Shown here in pieces: positions 1 to 12,968 of a stretch of DNA of 60,000 nucleotides. This stretch comes from Phoronis australis (lineage: Eukaryota > Phoronida > Phoronidae), in the NCBI GenBank assembly GCA_002633005.1, contig NMRA01000067.1, forward strand, positions 379,025 to 439,024, read 5' to 3'. The notes beneath the pieces are model-generated. The model worked only from the letters and a program-made list of their open reading frames with translations. It did not search any database and had not been told where the DNA came from. The position numbers and the translations under genes were made by a program. Within the stretch, counting starts at the first letter, position 1. Every line of letters begins with the position of its first letter.

Positions 1-3000
1 AATTTTGTTTAAACATGCAATGTGATCTCCTATCGTTCAGATATCTGTGTCAAGTTGCGAAACACTTTCAGACTTGATGTGCTACTGGGCGCTACAGCCA
101 TGCAGAACAGATAGTCAGTCTTTTTATAACATCTGTTAAAAATCTATGGTTTAGTCCAGGAATTTGTGAATCCAGCAAAGGCCACAAAACGTTCACCACC
201 AGCGCCGGTATGTTATAGGCGTATATTCAAGTAGCAGACGTGACCTTTCACCTTTTCCGTCCTTATAAGGCTGTGTACGGAGTCATCTGTGATTAAACCC
301 ACGACTGCGTTACAACAGGTTATTTATTGTTAGAAGTAACAAGTTAGAAAGTGTAAACTCGAGTGCCTATTTATCAAAGTCCCTCACGTCTAACAGTTTC
401 GTCAATTTTGAAAAAAAAAAACAATGTTTATACGTGACTCTTGTGACCTAGCAATTTTTCATACTGTAGAACTGTTGGGAGTTCTAATCCCCAAGTAAAG
501 AATTTTATAAATAGAGGAAAAAATCGCGTCTGGACTCTCAATTTTCCGTGGAGAAGCGACCATACAACGTACATCGTGTATATTGCTGTGTGTTAGGTGA
601 TGACACCAACACTATATTATCGACACGAGGTGGCGCGCTGCCGAAAAGTTCTTGAACTTGGCTCATAAATCTTTTCTAAACGGTAATACCTAGATTTTTC
701 AGATTCCAATGATAGATTGGGTCTTACTGGTTAGGCTCGTAACACGATACCATGCTAGCAACCTTGTTCTGCCGTATACGGTCAGTTCTATCATACTTGC
801 AGGGCAATCTATGGTAAGTTCGATCTCAGTTGCACACTGGCAATCTGACTGCTGAACGCAAATTTTAGAAAAAGTTATTCGGTCAGTAACGGTAAAACGT
901 ATGTATCTTCACAGGTATTAATGGGTCACTCCAAGTATAACACTATGTAGTAGTGTATGTTTATGTTCTTTATACGATTTTCAATACTTACAAGGCAATG
1001 TGTGCGCGGAGCGACAAGACTGCACATTTAGCCAAATATCTCAGTTCAAAATTGTAGAATTCAACTCAAGACATTTTTTTATTTTTGAAAGCAGAAATTG
1101 CGTAGAGTTTGATTGTTGACTTTATACCAATCTGACATTAATTAGGTCACCACTTGACCATGCTTTTTAGTAAATTTAGTAAAGTAGAAACGTACATTTG
1201 ATAGCAAAACAACAGGATCAATATCAAGAGCAAATTTCGTATGCTCTAAACGTTTCTAAATTATCGTTTCGTTTCCGTTTCACACAACTTTTGTCACAAA
1301 AATCATTCAAGTCCTATGTTTGACAGCCCCTCGTGCAAAAGTGGAACATTTCAAAGACAATCCCTAACACCGTTTTAGACAACGGCCTATAAAGCATAAT
1401 ACCTAAAAGTTTCAAGTGAATCCGAACACTCAGTTTTGAGATACGATGTTCCAAACTTGGCCTATGTTGCGCATTTTCTGGGGTCCTACGGTGGTGAGTT
1501 ACCTACACGAGTTCATTTTCACGTCAATCTCATTCTGACAATCCACGTAAATTGTAACAATTAACAACTTTCATCCGTTTTATCACTCTCCCATTTGACT
1601 TTGGCCTCGTGCTCTATTTACAATTGCTTCCCCTGAGTATTTTTCTAATGTTATTTTTACATTCTATTGTATTGCTGCGTTGTTTTATTTTTTTTTTCGA
1701 TTGTGTACGACGGTAGAGTCTGAAATGAAGTTCTGAATTCATTCAATACTGTTACAATGTATTCACTGTTGAGACACCGCTTGCATATGGAAATGACATC
1801 TTAATAACACGACAAAATAAATTCGCCGGTACTTATCGTAAGGAAGCTGTCATTATTTGCTGCAACCAAAAACAGTCAGATCGCCTGTAATACAAAACGA
1901 TGTTGACTGTACATTAGTGAATTTTATAGCACGAAGCACTGCCATGGCCCCTACCAACAAATAATTGTGTCAAGTTATTCTTAAACTATTCTGAATTTCT
2001 CACATCCTCAGAATGACCCTTGTAGCGTTTTACTGGTGGTGATATTTTAGGGGTATTTCTACCATGCTGGCATTTTAGTGAGGTCACGAACAGGTGATGT
2101 ATTCGTAGGCGCGTATTGCCGACGTGTTTGCTGGAACAGTGAAAAAGCGATCACTGGTGCTATGAAGACGAAAAAAGCCACATCACAATTTCTAGATTTT
2201 CTGTAGAGTAGCATTGCGGGGACTCTTTCCCGGAAATAGCAACACTACCTTCCAAACATTGGCTTAACTCGTACTCATTGTACCGTCTTCCTGTTCAACT
2301 AAGTCGTGTTGCTGCTGTGTCGGGAACTTTTGTAATATCTGCGTTCATCAATATAAAAGTCTAGAATCTAAAAATTATACCTATCCGTAATAAGCTTAAG
2401 CACTTGTCGATACGTGACAAAGGGTGATTCCCTAAAACTATAATGTCTTTGAAATTACATCTTCTCAAGACCGTAAACTCTCAATTAGTGGGACTGTAAG
2501 GTTATCTCAAACCCAGTTTCCTATTAGTTAGTGATGATCTATTACTATCGACATTTCAAAATGTATAACGTGTACTCTTTCTTTGCACACCCCTTTTCCT
2601 AACACACAGACAACTTCCCTGCTTATTTTTCTCATCTTACAAAAGACCTCCACCGACATTCCATGACGCCACACTGGCGCGTGCGTGGATAATACCTGAC
2701 TACACGTATACATGTAAGATTACGTAAACTCTTAATACGTAGATGTCTTGATGGACAGATAAACTGGTTATTCGATACCAAAGCTTGTTGTGAAGACCTC
2801 GGGGGGAGCAAGTCTGACGCCAAACTCCCGAAAACCGAACATGACACTTGCCATTTCACATGTCAGATTTGATTGAAATCTTTACCGTCAATTCCTGCTG
2901 AATTAGTACGCGGACTTAGAAGGCGCCCTCGGGGCCCAATCCCTGCGGACACGACCAAAAGAGAAAATAGCCTTCGGCAAGCCGTTTTTGTTTTACATCC

Positions 3001-4130
3001 TAAATCTGGCCATGGAATGTTGTATACAAGATGTGATATGTTATTTATGGAAAAAAATCGTGTATTTGTAAGTGAAATGGTATTTGTGACCCTAAGGTCA
3101 ATAATTCTTATCAATCAAAACGTTACTTACTATAATTTACTCCTATGATAACATGCAAGTGAAAAACGGACTCAAGTATTTGTCAGTGACCCTAAAGTCA
3201 ACTATGCTTTTCAGTCTAAACTTTATATGCAATAATTTGCGCGACATGTGATAAAGGCCTGTTCTGCGTTTTTAAATAAAGTTTTCCCTTTACCTACTAT
3301 GAAGAGTCCCTTTCAGAGATTGTGAGAACTATTTTGATGTCTGTAGCAGGGGAGAAAACTTATTCTCAAAATGCGTTCTCGTCTTCCAAAACAGTTACAC
3401 TTGATCCCATCTGGATACTTTCCTTAAACTGGGTGTTTTTCTGTTTGTGATGTTTACCTTTACAAAATATCCCGGCAGTGGCATGTGAACATGGTACTTG
3501 ATTAATTCAAACTACTTACTCTCTACATATTGTTTTAATTATGCCGTCTAACGATCCTCAGTAGAGTTATGAAAATAAAACTGAGAAAACACGAAAATCA
3601 AAGAACAATTGGAAGCGCAATTTTTTGAATTAGTGCTATACATATGGATCCTAACTACGTGACATTTCTAAGCCTTAGTTCAAATGCATAAAGACCTGAT
3701 AAAGACATTGAAAATTTAGTGGTCTATTTTCGACAGTGAATTTGAAACATAAACATTCGCTGTCTAAATATCTATTTGACTTAAGTACACTCTTTAATTC
3801 ACCAGTGTGCTACACCAGTGTAACCGATGTATGTTTAACGTTTAGATGACCATGTCCACCATTTCTTGTACCATCGAAAGTTGACCGGCCTTACCTGAAA
3901 CTATCGACGATAACGAGCAAAGGTCTGTCTACCAAGCAGGACGGCCACAAAGTGAAATCTTGTGAACTTACTCGCTTGATATGGCAAAGCAAAGTTTAGT
4001 CAATAGTTCGGATTTTGACGTCTCAAACTGGTATTGACTTGTCCCACCGACCCTACCAACTTTAGATGCATGGCATGACAGAAAACACGTGCGGGACGGT
4101 AGAACGGATAGAAAATACATCGTATTATTG
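1..4130. other. non-coding region, no gene seen
   Basis: No open frame here looks like protein and none is framed by convincing splice sites; the longest frames (about 60-90 codons, around 2.5-3.1 kb) have random-looking composition and overlap on both strands. A weak diverged direct repeat containing 'gtgaccctaa(a/g)gtcaa' occurs near 3088 and 3187. I see nothing else in it. Confidence 0.6.
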
Positions 4131-4138
4131 CTGTGCTT

Positions 4139-4524
4139 GAACTTGAAATTCTGCTTAATCTCAAGATCGCGTATGCGTGAACTTGGAATACCCTAGGAAA
4201 CATAGAAAATTCACTCAAATAATCACGTTCTCTTATAAAAGAAAAAGAAATGCATTGCGCACTAAAGAAAAATCAAATTTAAAAAAAATCAATTATAACC
4301 AACCTTTATTGTTTTGGCGAACTTACTCGCCAAACAATAACTATTCACACACTCCCCCGATTCTGTGACACACCTTCCGGTAAAAGAGAAAATTGTTGAT
4401 CGCGGGACAATAGTGAGAAAGATTCTTTACAATGAATAAAAACTTTTTTCCTGATTACTTTAACGAACATTTCACTCCTAGTTCACGCATACGCGATCTC
4501 GAGATTGAGTAAAATTCCAAGTTC
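4139..4524. repeat. palindromic MITE-like element, about 386 bp
   Basis: The ends are inverted copies of each other. The left arm (about 4139-4184) and the right arm (about 4480-4524) share the core 'gatcgcgtatgcgtgaact' in opposite orientation, with a few mismatches on either side. A perfect 8-bp hairpin (TTTGGCGA / TCGCCAAA, 6-base loop, 4313-4334) sits close to the midpoint, and the sequence beside it is also partly mirrored. The whole element therefore looks like one degraded fold-back palindrome. No transposase is encoded. No target-site duplication is obvious. Confidence 0.7.
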
Positions 4525-4963
4525 ACACACGGCATCATCATCTCTGTCAGTTGAGATTCGACGTCCTGGCGCCCCGCAATGTGGATCACAGAACTCCTAT
4601 AAAAAGTCTTGGCCAGTGCTATTCATTTCCCAGAGAAATTTTGGAAACATGGATTGGGAAATGGGCTAGATAACTTATCTGCGTCGTTTGCCTGGCAAAG
4701 TATATTTTCTCGCAACCTGGTTAGCAATGCCTCAAAAGCACTAATTTGCTTGAATATGTAAAAAAACTCGTAGACAAATATGGAAGTGTGTAACTCGATT
4801 CAAAGAGAAGCGCTATTTTTAGAACGGCGCGCTCTGACTTGTAAACACACTAATGCCTACGAGAAACGTGGGTGTTATCAAGGCATAAACGTTGAACTCT
4901 GAAATCTAAGGATCAATGGTCACTGGCTGAAAATTCATTGTAATGAAAGGGAAACATTACCGC

Positions 4964-5026
4964 GACAACAATAACAACAACAACGACAACAACAACAACA
5001 ACAACAACAACAAAAACGACGACGAC
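4964..5026. repeat. (CAA)n microsatellite
   Basis: An imperfect trinucleotide run of caa/aac, with interspersed gac units, covers about 60 bp and ends in a short (gac) run. On the minus strand it reads as a valine run, which is the artefact behind an apparent small frame there. Confidence 0.9.
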
Positions 5027-5951
5027 TGGTGAGGACGTTGAACACGCGCAATCATTACTTCCAAAATACTGATAAATTTCAATTATTGTGAACAGAGAAG
5101 CTTTAGACAATTGTATGTTAGGAAGTTTTTTCACGTCGAGTGTATGTGTAATCCGTGAAAAGTAAACAAGTAATTAATGTCTATGGTCACACGCAATTGC
5201 TTAGATGGTTAGAAGACTTGAATCTTCATACGTTTCCAGCGGAATGCTATCGTGGGCCGTTTAGAGGAAAGTGTCGTTCGTATTTTACGACCGTAATCGT
5301 TATATTCAATGAGGTTTGCACATGTCACGTGAGCTCTGCAGCGGTTCTACGCTCGTAATTTTTCGCTCGTATTTTTTACTCGTAAGTTTACGCTCGTAAC
5401 TTTTTGCGTTCGAATTTTTGCGCCGATACCTTTACGTGAGGAAATTACGAGAGTAAAACGACGACAAGTTCATGGGTCTGTTTCGTGAAAATAACTTAAG
5501 ACTTCGAGAAAAAATCTGTCTTACGCTCTCACTACAAAATTGTTGAATGAAGGCTTAGCCAAGTAGATGAATTTAGAAATAGCCGCGCTTTATTGAAATT
5601 CACTAACCAGCAGACCTCGATCAGGTCTTTGGCAGTGGACTGGCGCTCAACGCCGGACGGTATCAACCTTCTGCTATTACAATACCGACAAATTTCCAAT
5701 TCTGTGCGATGGAATGTGCCTACCAATGCCTCACGAAAAAAGATAAACCTTTTGAAATTTCAATTGATGAGCAAAGATGTATGGTTCCACTGCGAAGATG
5801 CTACTTCGCCGCTGATGAAGCGGCATAATTTCGATCCCAGCCGGTGTAAAAAAATAAAATAAATCAGTAAACTATAACTAATCAAACAATGGGAGAGGAT
5901 GACAGTGGAATTTATTCCTCTGCTATTATATTTGTGAACCACTATGTTGTA

Positions 5952-5989
5952 ATTGAATTTCTGTCAACCAATTGAATTTCTGTCAACCA
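5952..5989. repeat. 19-bp tandem duplication
   Basis: The unit 'attgaatttctgtcaacca' occurs twice in perfect tandem, at 5952-5970 and 5971-5989, inside the internal part of the larger inverted-arm element. Confidence 0.85.
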
Positions 5990-6479
5990 AATCTGAGTCG
6001 CAATCAATAGGAAGTCACTTTCGTGGTCTCATTACTCTAGAGAGCGCCAATATGAAGAATCCCCTATTATGGGAGCAATCCAATCTAGAAATACTTTATG
6101 AAATATATCAATAACTATCAGCTATTTTCTCAGAGACTACACTTTTGTTCAAGTGAGATTTATTAATTTTTCAGAAATAGTTACGTGGAGCGTTAGACAA
6201 AATTTTTGTTTTAATTCTTAATTCTCTTTTCATCAGACCCCAGGTGAGGGCCCCCTTCACTGATGAACATAATCGACTTCTTTGATACACGATGCACATA
6301 TATGGCTTGTTATGAAGTGTTCAGAAGGTAAATTCTCCGATGCAACAAAGTTAATGTGTACAAATGATAGAAAATATGGAAGACTGGCTCGTGCTCTTAG
6401 CAGTTCGTGCAGATGATATATATCATTGCAAAAACATCGTGTTCAAAATCATTTTTGCGAGAAAATGCAGTAGAATTTA

Positions 6480-6545
6480 TGAGCGCACCCAGTCTAAAAA
6501 TGGGGCTCGAATTTTTGTGAATGTGGACCTTTTACTAAGATTCTC
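6480..6545 (+). repeat. fragment of the GCGCACCCAG repeat family
   Basis: This stretch begins with 'gagcgcacccag' and contains 'tgtggaccttttact'. The same two blocks occur in the same order in the complete element at 8639-8745 (opposite orientation) and in the element at 41325-41576. No second terminal repeat was seen here, so it is probably truncated. Confidence 0.6.
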
Positions 6546-8638
6546 GGTGTAGTTTAGAGCTTTAAATAGTGCCTTTTTAGTGGACTTGTCTCGTTTTCTA
6601 CTGTTCAAGTTTCGGAGTTTTTGTTTCTCTGAGGGAGGCCTTTTCTAATTGTTGGTGGTAAATCGTTCATTCTTTATTCAAGACATTTCAATTACAAACC
6701 ATTTGCACAACGAAACGATATCAGCTGAGTATAAGTTGAATGGGAGGCGGTCTCGTAGACTGGTATGTCTCGCTAAAATTACGAGCGTAAAATTACGCGT
6801 GAAAATTACGAGCGTACAACCGCTTTAGAGTTCACGTGATCTACAAGCCATTTCTCTCGATGGGGGTCGTAAAACACGAGCGACGTCTAAGTTGTAATTA
6901 CCGAGTGATACTTTGCCTCGAACGGCCCACGATAGAATTGCTCTCACTACCGCGTAATTGATACCAGCTGCAACCGAAGAACGTTTGTGTTGACGCGTGT
7001 TTTCAAAAGTTAACAACCGATCGAGATTGCGCTGAAAAGTAACTCCGTTGAGCTGTGCTAGAGGTCGACTTTGGATATATTTATGGCTTAGAGCTTGTTT
7101 ATCACCAGTAACAATCTCTGATTTGTTCATTAAGGGGACATGTGAATAATAGGTGGTCGTTAACAGTAATCCCGGAAGCTGTGTTTTTATGTAAAAACTT
7201 CGCTGGCGTCAATCTGGCATTTTTCCAGGCATAAACAACGTCACTACTACTATCTGGAAGTTTTTTTAAGACACTGGACTCTCTAAATCAGTATATCAAT
7301 ATCGGCAATGAACCCGCGCTCCGTCGACGAAAGTTTTGATTTTCACCATTTACCACCACAAAATTGGTCTCAACCTTTTCCTTACTAGAACTAGATGTGA
7401 GTTTTGGTCTTGTAGTTTGTTATTACTGGAGGTATGCTTGGCGAATAAACTGACCCGCCGTGACAAGCCATCTTAATTGCAGAGTCTTGTCTCAAGGAAT
7501 AACAGGCTGCCACTTCTTTTGAAGACCTGGAATTCGCTCTAATTTTAGTAAGGGATATTTTGAGGCCTGCCAATTTTTAAACACTAAGCCGTCTAAATCA
7601 AAATCAATTTTTTGTGAAGGAAGTCGGATTATTTACCGCGTTAAGCTACGAAGCAGCACTTCCATAAGAGGAGTTTTGAGGGTACAGGGCCTGGATTCCT
7701 CTTCCGTACTCGGCCAAAACAAAAGCGTCACAGGAGTGATATACGGTATGTAGAGAAACCACAAACTCTTGCGGCCATAATTTAGGACTGTTGGTGTGAA
7801 CACACGTGTCTACTGTTTCAGGCATCATGTATAAATGAACGCTAAGCCATCGATCAACACTTTTTTACGCTTAGCTTGAAGAGAATGTAGCGAAGCGTCT
7901 CACTGGCCTACTAGACGCAGTGGAAAGCTGGAGCCGGGGCACATGCCCTTCGCTTTTGCCCCACCCCCTCTACAAATTTTGCTTGCTCTCCCCTCAAATT
8001 TCCCCAATGCAGACGAAAATGTGCGTGATTCACTCATCTGTACCTCGGACTACAGTATTTTATAGTGCGCGGCTGTACCTAGATTTTATTAATAAAAGCT
8101 GTTTTCTCGCCTCTAATGATCTCGAAGTCTAGTTTTCTGGCGGGCATACCAACGAAACCAAGGTCGATTGCTAGGTCATGAATGCTTAGCCAGGTACATA
8201 TCCATACCATACACACATACAGATCTGAAGGATGGACGAGATCATATAAAATACCAGACGCGAGATACATGAGTCATGTGCTCATACCGAGAATGTTTAG
8301 CGAACATACATGTATTGCGCAGTTTGTAAGCTGAGAGGATCGTCTGTTCTGCTGCACTGTTGCAGCAGGTGTTCCCAATCTTACGGCGTGTTGCAACCGT
8401 TTACCTGTCCTAAGTAATTGTTTTAGTTTACAGAAAATGTTTGTACCGTTAGACAAACAAGCAAATATTGAATATTTAGAACAAGCGTTGAGCTATGTTG
8501 CAAAGTTTTATTCTATGTCTTTTTCATATTATTAAAAGGAAACAAGAATGAGTTATAAGCGTTAACATGTACGCAGTGTACCACATGGAGATATGAAATC
8601 AGAAACCATAATTTTCAATAGAGTTCTTATAAATTACA

Positions 8639-8745
8639 CATGCGCGCACCCAGTAACTATCAAACTTTGGCGAATGCACAATTCACGGCTCTGAAAGTAC
8701 CCCGTTTTTTAGTAAAAGGTCCACATTAGGCTGGGTGCGCACATG
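8639..8745. mobile_element. 107-bp MITE with 15-bp terminal inverted repeats
   Basis: The left end is CATGCGCGCACCCAG (8639-8653). The right end (8731-8745) is its inverse complement with a single mismatch. The interior holds 'agtaaaaggtccaca', the inverse complement of a block seen in the related copies at 6.5 and 41.3 kb. It is far too small to encode protein and is a classic miniature inverted-repeat element. The family is not one I can name. Confidence 0.8.
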
Positions 8746-9576
8746 TTCCATACAGGGTGACCTACCAGGAGCAGGCCTCTTTCATCATGCAGCCGGCATG
8801 AGGACCGAGACATGCTGCTCAGAGTGGTGCATCCCAGAGTCCTATCACAAGGGTGCTTGTCATCCCATAATTCCAGCTTTAGAAATTCAAATTCAACAGG
8901 AGAAGCCATTCTGGCTATAGACGGCTTGTTTGGTTAAAATAATGATGCCGTCCAAAACATTGCTTATTCAAGCACATTCAATCTCAAATGTTCAATGTGC
9001 AAGCATTTTATAGGGCCTACAGTCTCACCGTATGACGAGAAAAGGCCTCTGTCGATAGGGTGGCATTTTCATGGAAGCTCCCAGTACAAGCGGGTGGGCC
9101 GTCCTGACGGGTTCACTCCCGTCTAACTGTTAAAACCGTTAGTAAACCAATGATCTACACCTGCTGTTATTGGAAATCGTTTCTTTCAAACAATCTGCCA
9201 TTCACGTCGTGCTTCTTCTGCAAAAATGATTCAGTACACTGCATCGCACGCACGATCGAGTGCCGCCTGCACCCCCACCCCGCCCCTGCCCTCCGCGGTC
9301 ACACGGGCACGGAGATGGACAACTCGTAGCAACCGTACTGGAACTGGTTTGACTTGAGTGATAATTTCTGACGATTTTTAAAGTGGACAACTTGAAAAGC
9401 ATACATCCACCACCTCATCAATTTTCCACCAAAAAACAAATGCCAGACTGACCTGCTCTATATTTTGACCTTTTTATTTATAATATAAATACATGTAGTT
9501 GTAGCATGCAAGTCATAGATGGGTTCCTTCGGACAACGGCACAAAGTCTCAAGTGAGCTAGTATGCTAATCGTGAG

Positions 9577-9742
9577 CAGGGGTGGATCCAGGATTTTTAG
9601 TTAGGGGGAGGGCAGCAGGGCCCAGTACTTAGCAAGGATTTTGCCCGTCAGACATTCGCACCTCCCAAAGATGCCAAATCGAATCTGGGAGAGTTCTAGG
9701 GGGTCGGCCATGGCCCCCTAGCCCCCTCTAAGTCCGCCACTG
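9577..9742. mobile_element. 166-bp MITE with GTGAG target duplication
   Basis: It starts CAGGGGTGGATCCAGGA and ends in a stretch whose reverse complement starts CAGTGGCGGACTTAGAG, so the ends are imperfect inverted repeats of the common 'CAGTGGCGGATC(C/T)AGG' type. It is flanked on both sides by GTGAG (9572-9576 and 9743-9747), a likely 5-bp target-site duplication. Related ends occur at 51323 and 52028. It encodes no protein. Confidence 0.75.
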
Positions 9743-12191
9743 GTGAGCGCAGCCATCAGATTCTGCTCAGTGTCCCTGGCTATACTTGAGTAGTACTGCA
9801 GATTTCAAAAATGATTCATCAGTTCACGTAGCATTTTCCGACCGTCATATTTCGACATTACGAGAGTGGGTGTGTTAAGGAAGAACGCATGTAGATGATT
9901 AGTGGACCATGATTTATTGCAGTCGCTGCATGCCCTTATACAGCGTAGCTCGCCTCAGCCCGGATAAAGGTTGGGTCTGGATTAGTGGCCCACTATTGAC
10001 CTGGATGGAGGTGAGATTTCTAGGAGTGAAATGATCGAGATTGAAAGCATATTTGCCAGTCCGAGAATTTGGTGTAAAAACAACAATTCTGTAGGTCACG
10101 GAATTTAGTGGTTAAAGCGATTGCCAGCACGCACAGCTGATGCGACTTAATATCTGGAAGACATTACCAGGAAGAGACAACTACTCGATCGCGCATTTTA
10201 ACGTCAGTGTTTTAGAAAGATCAACGGTTTATTGTCAGCAATCTAAACATCGTAATATAAATTTGAAGTTTTACATGCAAAGTGACACCAATCTGGTCCT
10301 TGTAAATTAGAGACATGCAGCGCTTTGAATATAACATGTTTTACCCGTACAAAAAACAATCTTTTCCCAAGCTGTACGGTACATACCACCGTCTGAACTG
10401 GGCCAGGAAGCTGGCACAGATGACGGTAGTCATTCCGCATCCGCCATAATATGCCGGAAGCTTTTCGGCCTCACACTGGCTAAATCATCAATTTCACGTT
10501 GCTATAAGTACATTTGTCGAGCAAAAAAGAACCTTTCAGTGGAGGCCGTCGGTGTCTTCAAGTCTTTCGAACTAATAAACACTTCGGAAATTAGATTCCT
10601 TTCCAATACACGTCTCTGCAGTCGTCAACGATGCCATTTTCTCTAGGTACGAAGGGTGCGACCCTGACGGTCGCGTTTCAAGCACTAGCGAGCTCTGGCG
10701 GATATCATGCAGTGTATTACGTTAGCGATTGGCTTATTCCCGAGGTCATAGAGATCGATCTCGTGGTGATTTTAAAATTTGCATGCTATCCGGATGTTTA
10801 GTGATGACGTATAATGAATAATGACATTATCTTTGAGTCAAAACAAGCTGATGCAGATTTTTAGAAACTCTGAGTAACGTGTGCGTACGCGAATGAAACT
10901 TTTCGATTACAGCGCCATCTATTCACACGAGTGTTGAAATTTCCGATAGCGTACGTTGAAAGCATTTTCAAAGCATAATTCCACCGTTATTGGAAGTGAT
11001 AAAACAAAGAACTTGACCGCTTTCTGTGAAAGTCTACTCTGTTTACTTTCGGAAAAACACCAATACGTCGTTGTTTAGTCACTTGACTCTTCCCGATAAT
11101 GTCATGGCGAGTGCTGTCTACATTTGACAATTGTTGCCTTCGAAAAATTCTAGGAGTTGGAAGTTAACGCGTCTAGTTTGTCACATTACACGATTTTACG
11201 AGCAGAGGGCGGATCTCTCTAGTTAGCCGGTTGACTGGTGCTTGATAAACTGCGAAACCCTGAGGTTTCAATCAGGTACATTCAATGTTTGCTTTTTTGC
11301 TTTGAGAATAGGCTTCAGGGTTCCTCTCCTGTAATGCATTGCCTCTTGAAAGCAAGCCCAAAATAGAGTTATCTTTTTCTCCGGACCATGACATGCAGAA
11401 AAATTTTCACGGACCAAGGGAACCGTTTACCATAGACACCCAAACTAATTTCCAAAAACGCTAAACGAAAATTATTACCACGGACAAAAACCTTTACCAC
11501 GCACTCGAATTTGTGCGTAATAAATGTTCTTTGCACATAGTTAGAGCCCTTACAGTGAGTCTTAAGTAGTTTGCGAAAAGTGCGTATCCTGCTTCCCAGT
11601 GGTGAAGGTTACGTGTTCGGTGGCCCGGTGCAACGATTCGAAGCTCATGTATAAGCTATATGAACACCTACTTTAATTTTAAATGACGCCATTTACCACG
11701 TGATGAAGTAGGCATTGACTCGTACACTGTATGACGGTAATGCGTACATGTATAACGAGTTATTCAGTTCAATATTCTTTAGAGCGCCTTTGGTTATGTA
11801 TTACCATTATAATTATGTTACAAAAATACATTGTTCACTTACAATAAGTTACTACGTCTAAAGTAATGAAGACATTTGATTCAAAGAAAATGGACATAGA
11901 AACCAACAAAATATCATTAACACCTCCATACCAACATTCCCATCGCCGGGAAAAAATGTCAAGAACCATTGGTGGTTTCAGAGGTGAGAGGGTATCGGGG
12001 AACGTGCATGCCGCTCAGCCAGGTCCGTCCCAGACATTACGCACAAATTTTATCTCTCTTTCTGAACTTCAGAATTTCAATTATCGTTTTACCTCCGTCA
12101 TATTATTTGCCATCCAAATAATTAGGCTAGTAAGAGACATAAAATGAGAAACCACGAAGCTCGACAATCGTGAAGATAACTTATACTAATA

Positions 12192-12968
12192 TCAAACAAA
12201 TGTTCCCGGTTCTGAAATACAGTCTGTTAAATTCCTTGTCATTGCTACTCCTGTGGTTCCGACAATGTGAGGCTGTTGCGGTGCTTGTATGGTATAGATT
12301 TTCGGTTTTGGTTGGTGCTTCCACCTATTGGAACGTTTTCTCTTTTTTTGTTTCCGCTCCGGATAAAAGGTATCATTGTTAATTGTGAATTCGGAGTCAC
12401 ATGACGAATATGACAATCTTCTTGTATTCGGCCAATGTCGCGTATTCCCATGAAAATCACAGATGCCCAAATGACTGCTGACGTATGAATGCGTGTCTGA
12501 TTCGTCTGACAAGTCGTAACTATCAACAATGGATCCCGTGAGTTCTCGAGATCGTGCGTTATCGTAAACACTGCACATGCTCACCCTTTTCGGGATATTT
12601 AAATCTCTCGAAATTGAATTGCGCAGATTGCAACTTAATGTGTGCGCCACATCCAAATCTTCGGCTATTGATTCGCTCAATTTGCGGATCTGATAGCTTG
12701 CAAAAGATCTTGATCTCACATGGTTTTTACTCTGAACGCTCAGTCTCATTTCCCAATCACTTGTTCCAGAGATTGTGCGCGTCCGCTTTACATTGTTATT
12801 TTGTCCGTGCACATCGTCTGCCATGTGTGTGTTTGTCTGCACGTTGTCACTCGATGTTGATAGGTCCACGTCGAGCCCACTATCTTGTTTGCCGTCTTCA
12901 TTTATGTGTTGCAGTTTCTTTTTAGCGCTGTTAACGTGTTCTTGCAAACTCTGAATCGTGGTGTCTTT
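12192..12968 (-). CDS. GPR156-like: GPR156-like, C-terminal tail exon
   Basis: Acceptor 'catttttcag'; 258 codons followed by TGA at 12194-12192. It starts KDTTIQSLQEHVNSAKKKL, the end of the coiled coil, then becomes Ser/Asp/Asn rich. A basic cluster (QKKRKRSNRWK) lies about 55 residues from the end. The antisense frames across it are shadows. Confidence 0.9.
   Translation of the reverse strand, partial: KDTTIQSLQEHVNSAKKKLQHINEDGKQDSGLDVDLSTSSDNVQTNTHMADDVHGQNNNVKRTRTISGTSDWEMRLSVQSKNHVRSRSFASYQIRKLSESIAEDLDVAHTLSCNLRNSISRDLNIPKRVSMCSVYDNARSRELTGSIVDSYDLSDESDTHSYVSSHLGICDFHGNTRHWPNTRRLSYSSCDSEFTINNDTFYPERKQKKRKRSNRWKHQPKPKIYTIQAPQQPHIVGTTGVAMTRNLTDCISEPGTFV

Larger units (their letters stand above)
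5190..7050. mobile_element. about 1.9-kb element with long diverged inverted arms
   Basis: The segment about 5190-5420 matches the reverse complement of about 6775-7050. Shared landmarks, in order, are 'ctatcgtgggccgtt', 'cgtattttacgacc' (one mismatch), 'tcacgtga', 'agcggtt' and 'tacgctcgtaatttt'. The inner ends of both arms also carry short repeats of 'acgctcgtaa'. One arm has an extra insertion of about 25 bp. The 1.35 kb between the arms holds no frame that I can recognise as a transposase. This fits an old non-autonomous DNA transposon or fold-back element. The arms are too diverged to be an assembly artefact. Exact ends and target-site duplication were not determined. Confidence 0.65.
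7051..12191. other. non-coding region with two short elements
   Basis: Apart from the two MITE-like elements at 8639-8745 and 9577-9742, I see no coding signal, RNA gene or long repeat. Open frames are short and lack splice context. The last few hundred bases may contain the 3' untranslated region of the minus-strand receptor gene, although no clear AATAAA was found on that strand close to its stop. Confidence 0.55.

Noticed and set aside
4913-5134. Valine-run frame on the minus strand
   Set aside because: Produced by the (CAA)n microsatellite.
12245-12925. Other frames over the receptor tail exon, including a 123-codon plus-strand one
   Set aside because: Shadows of the minus-strand exon, which is supported by in-phase joins and family similarity upstream.
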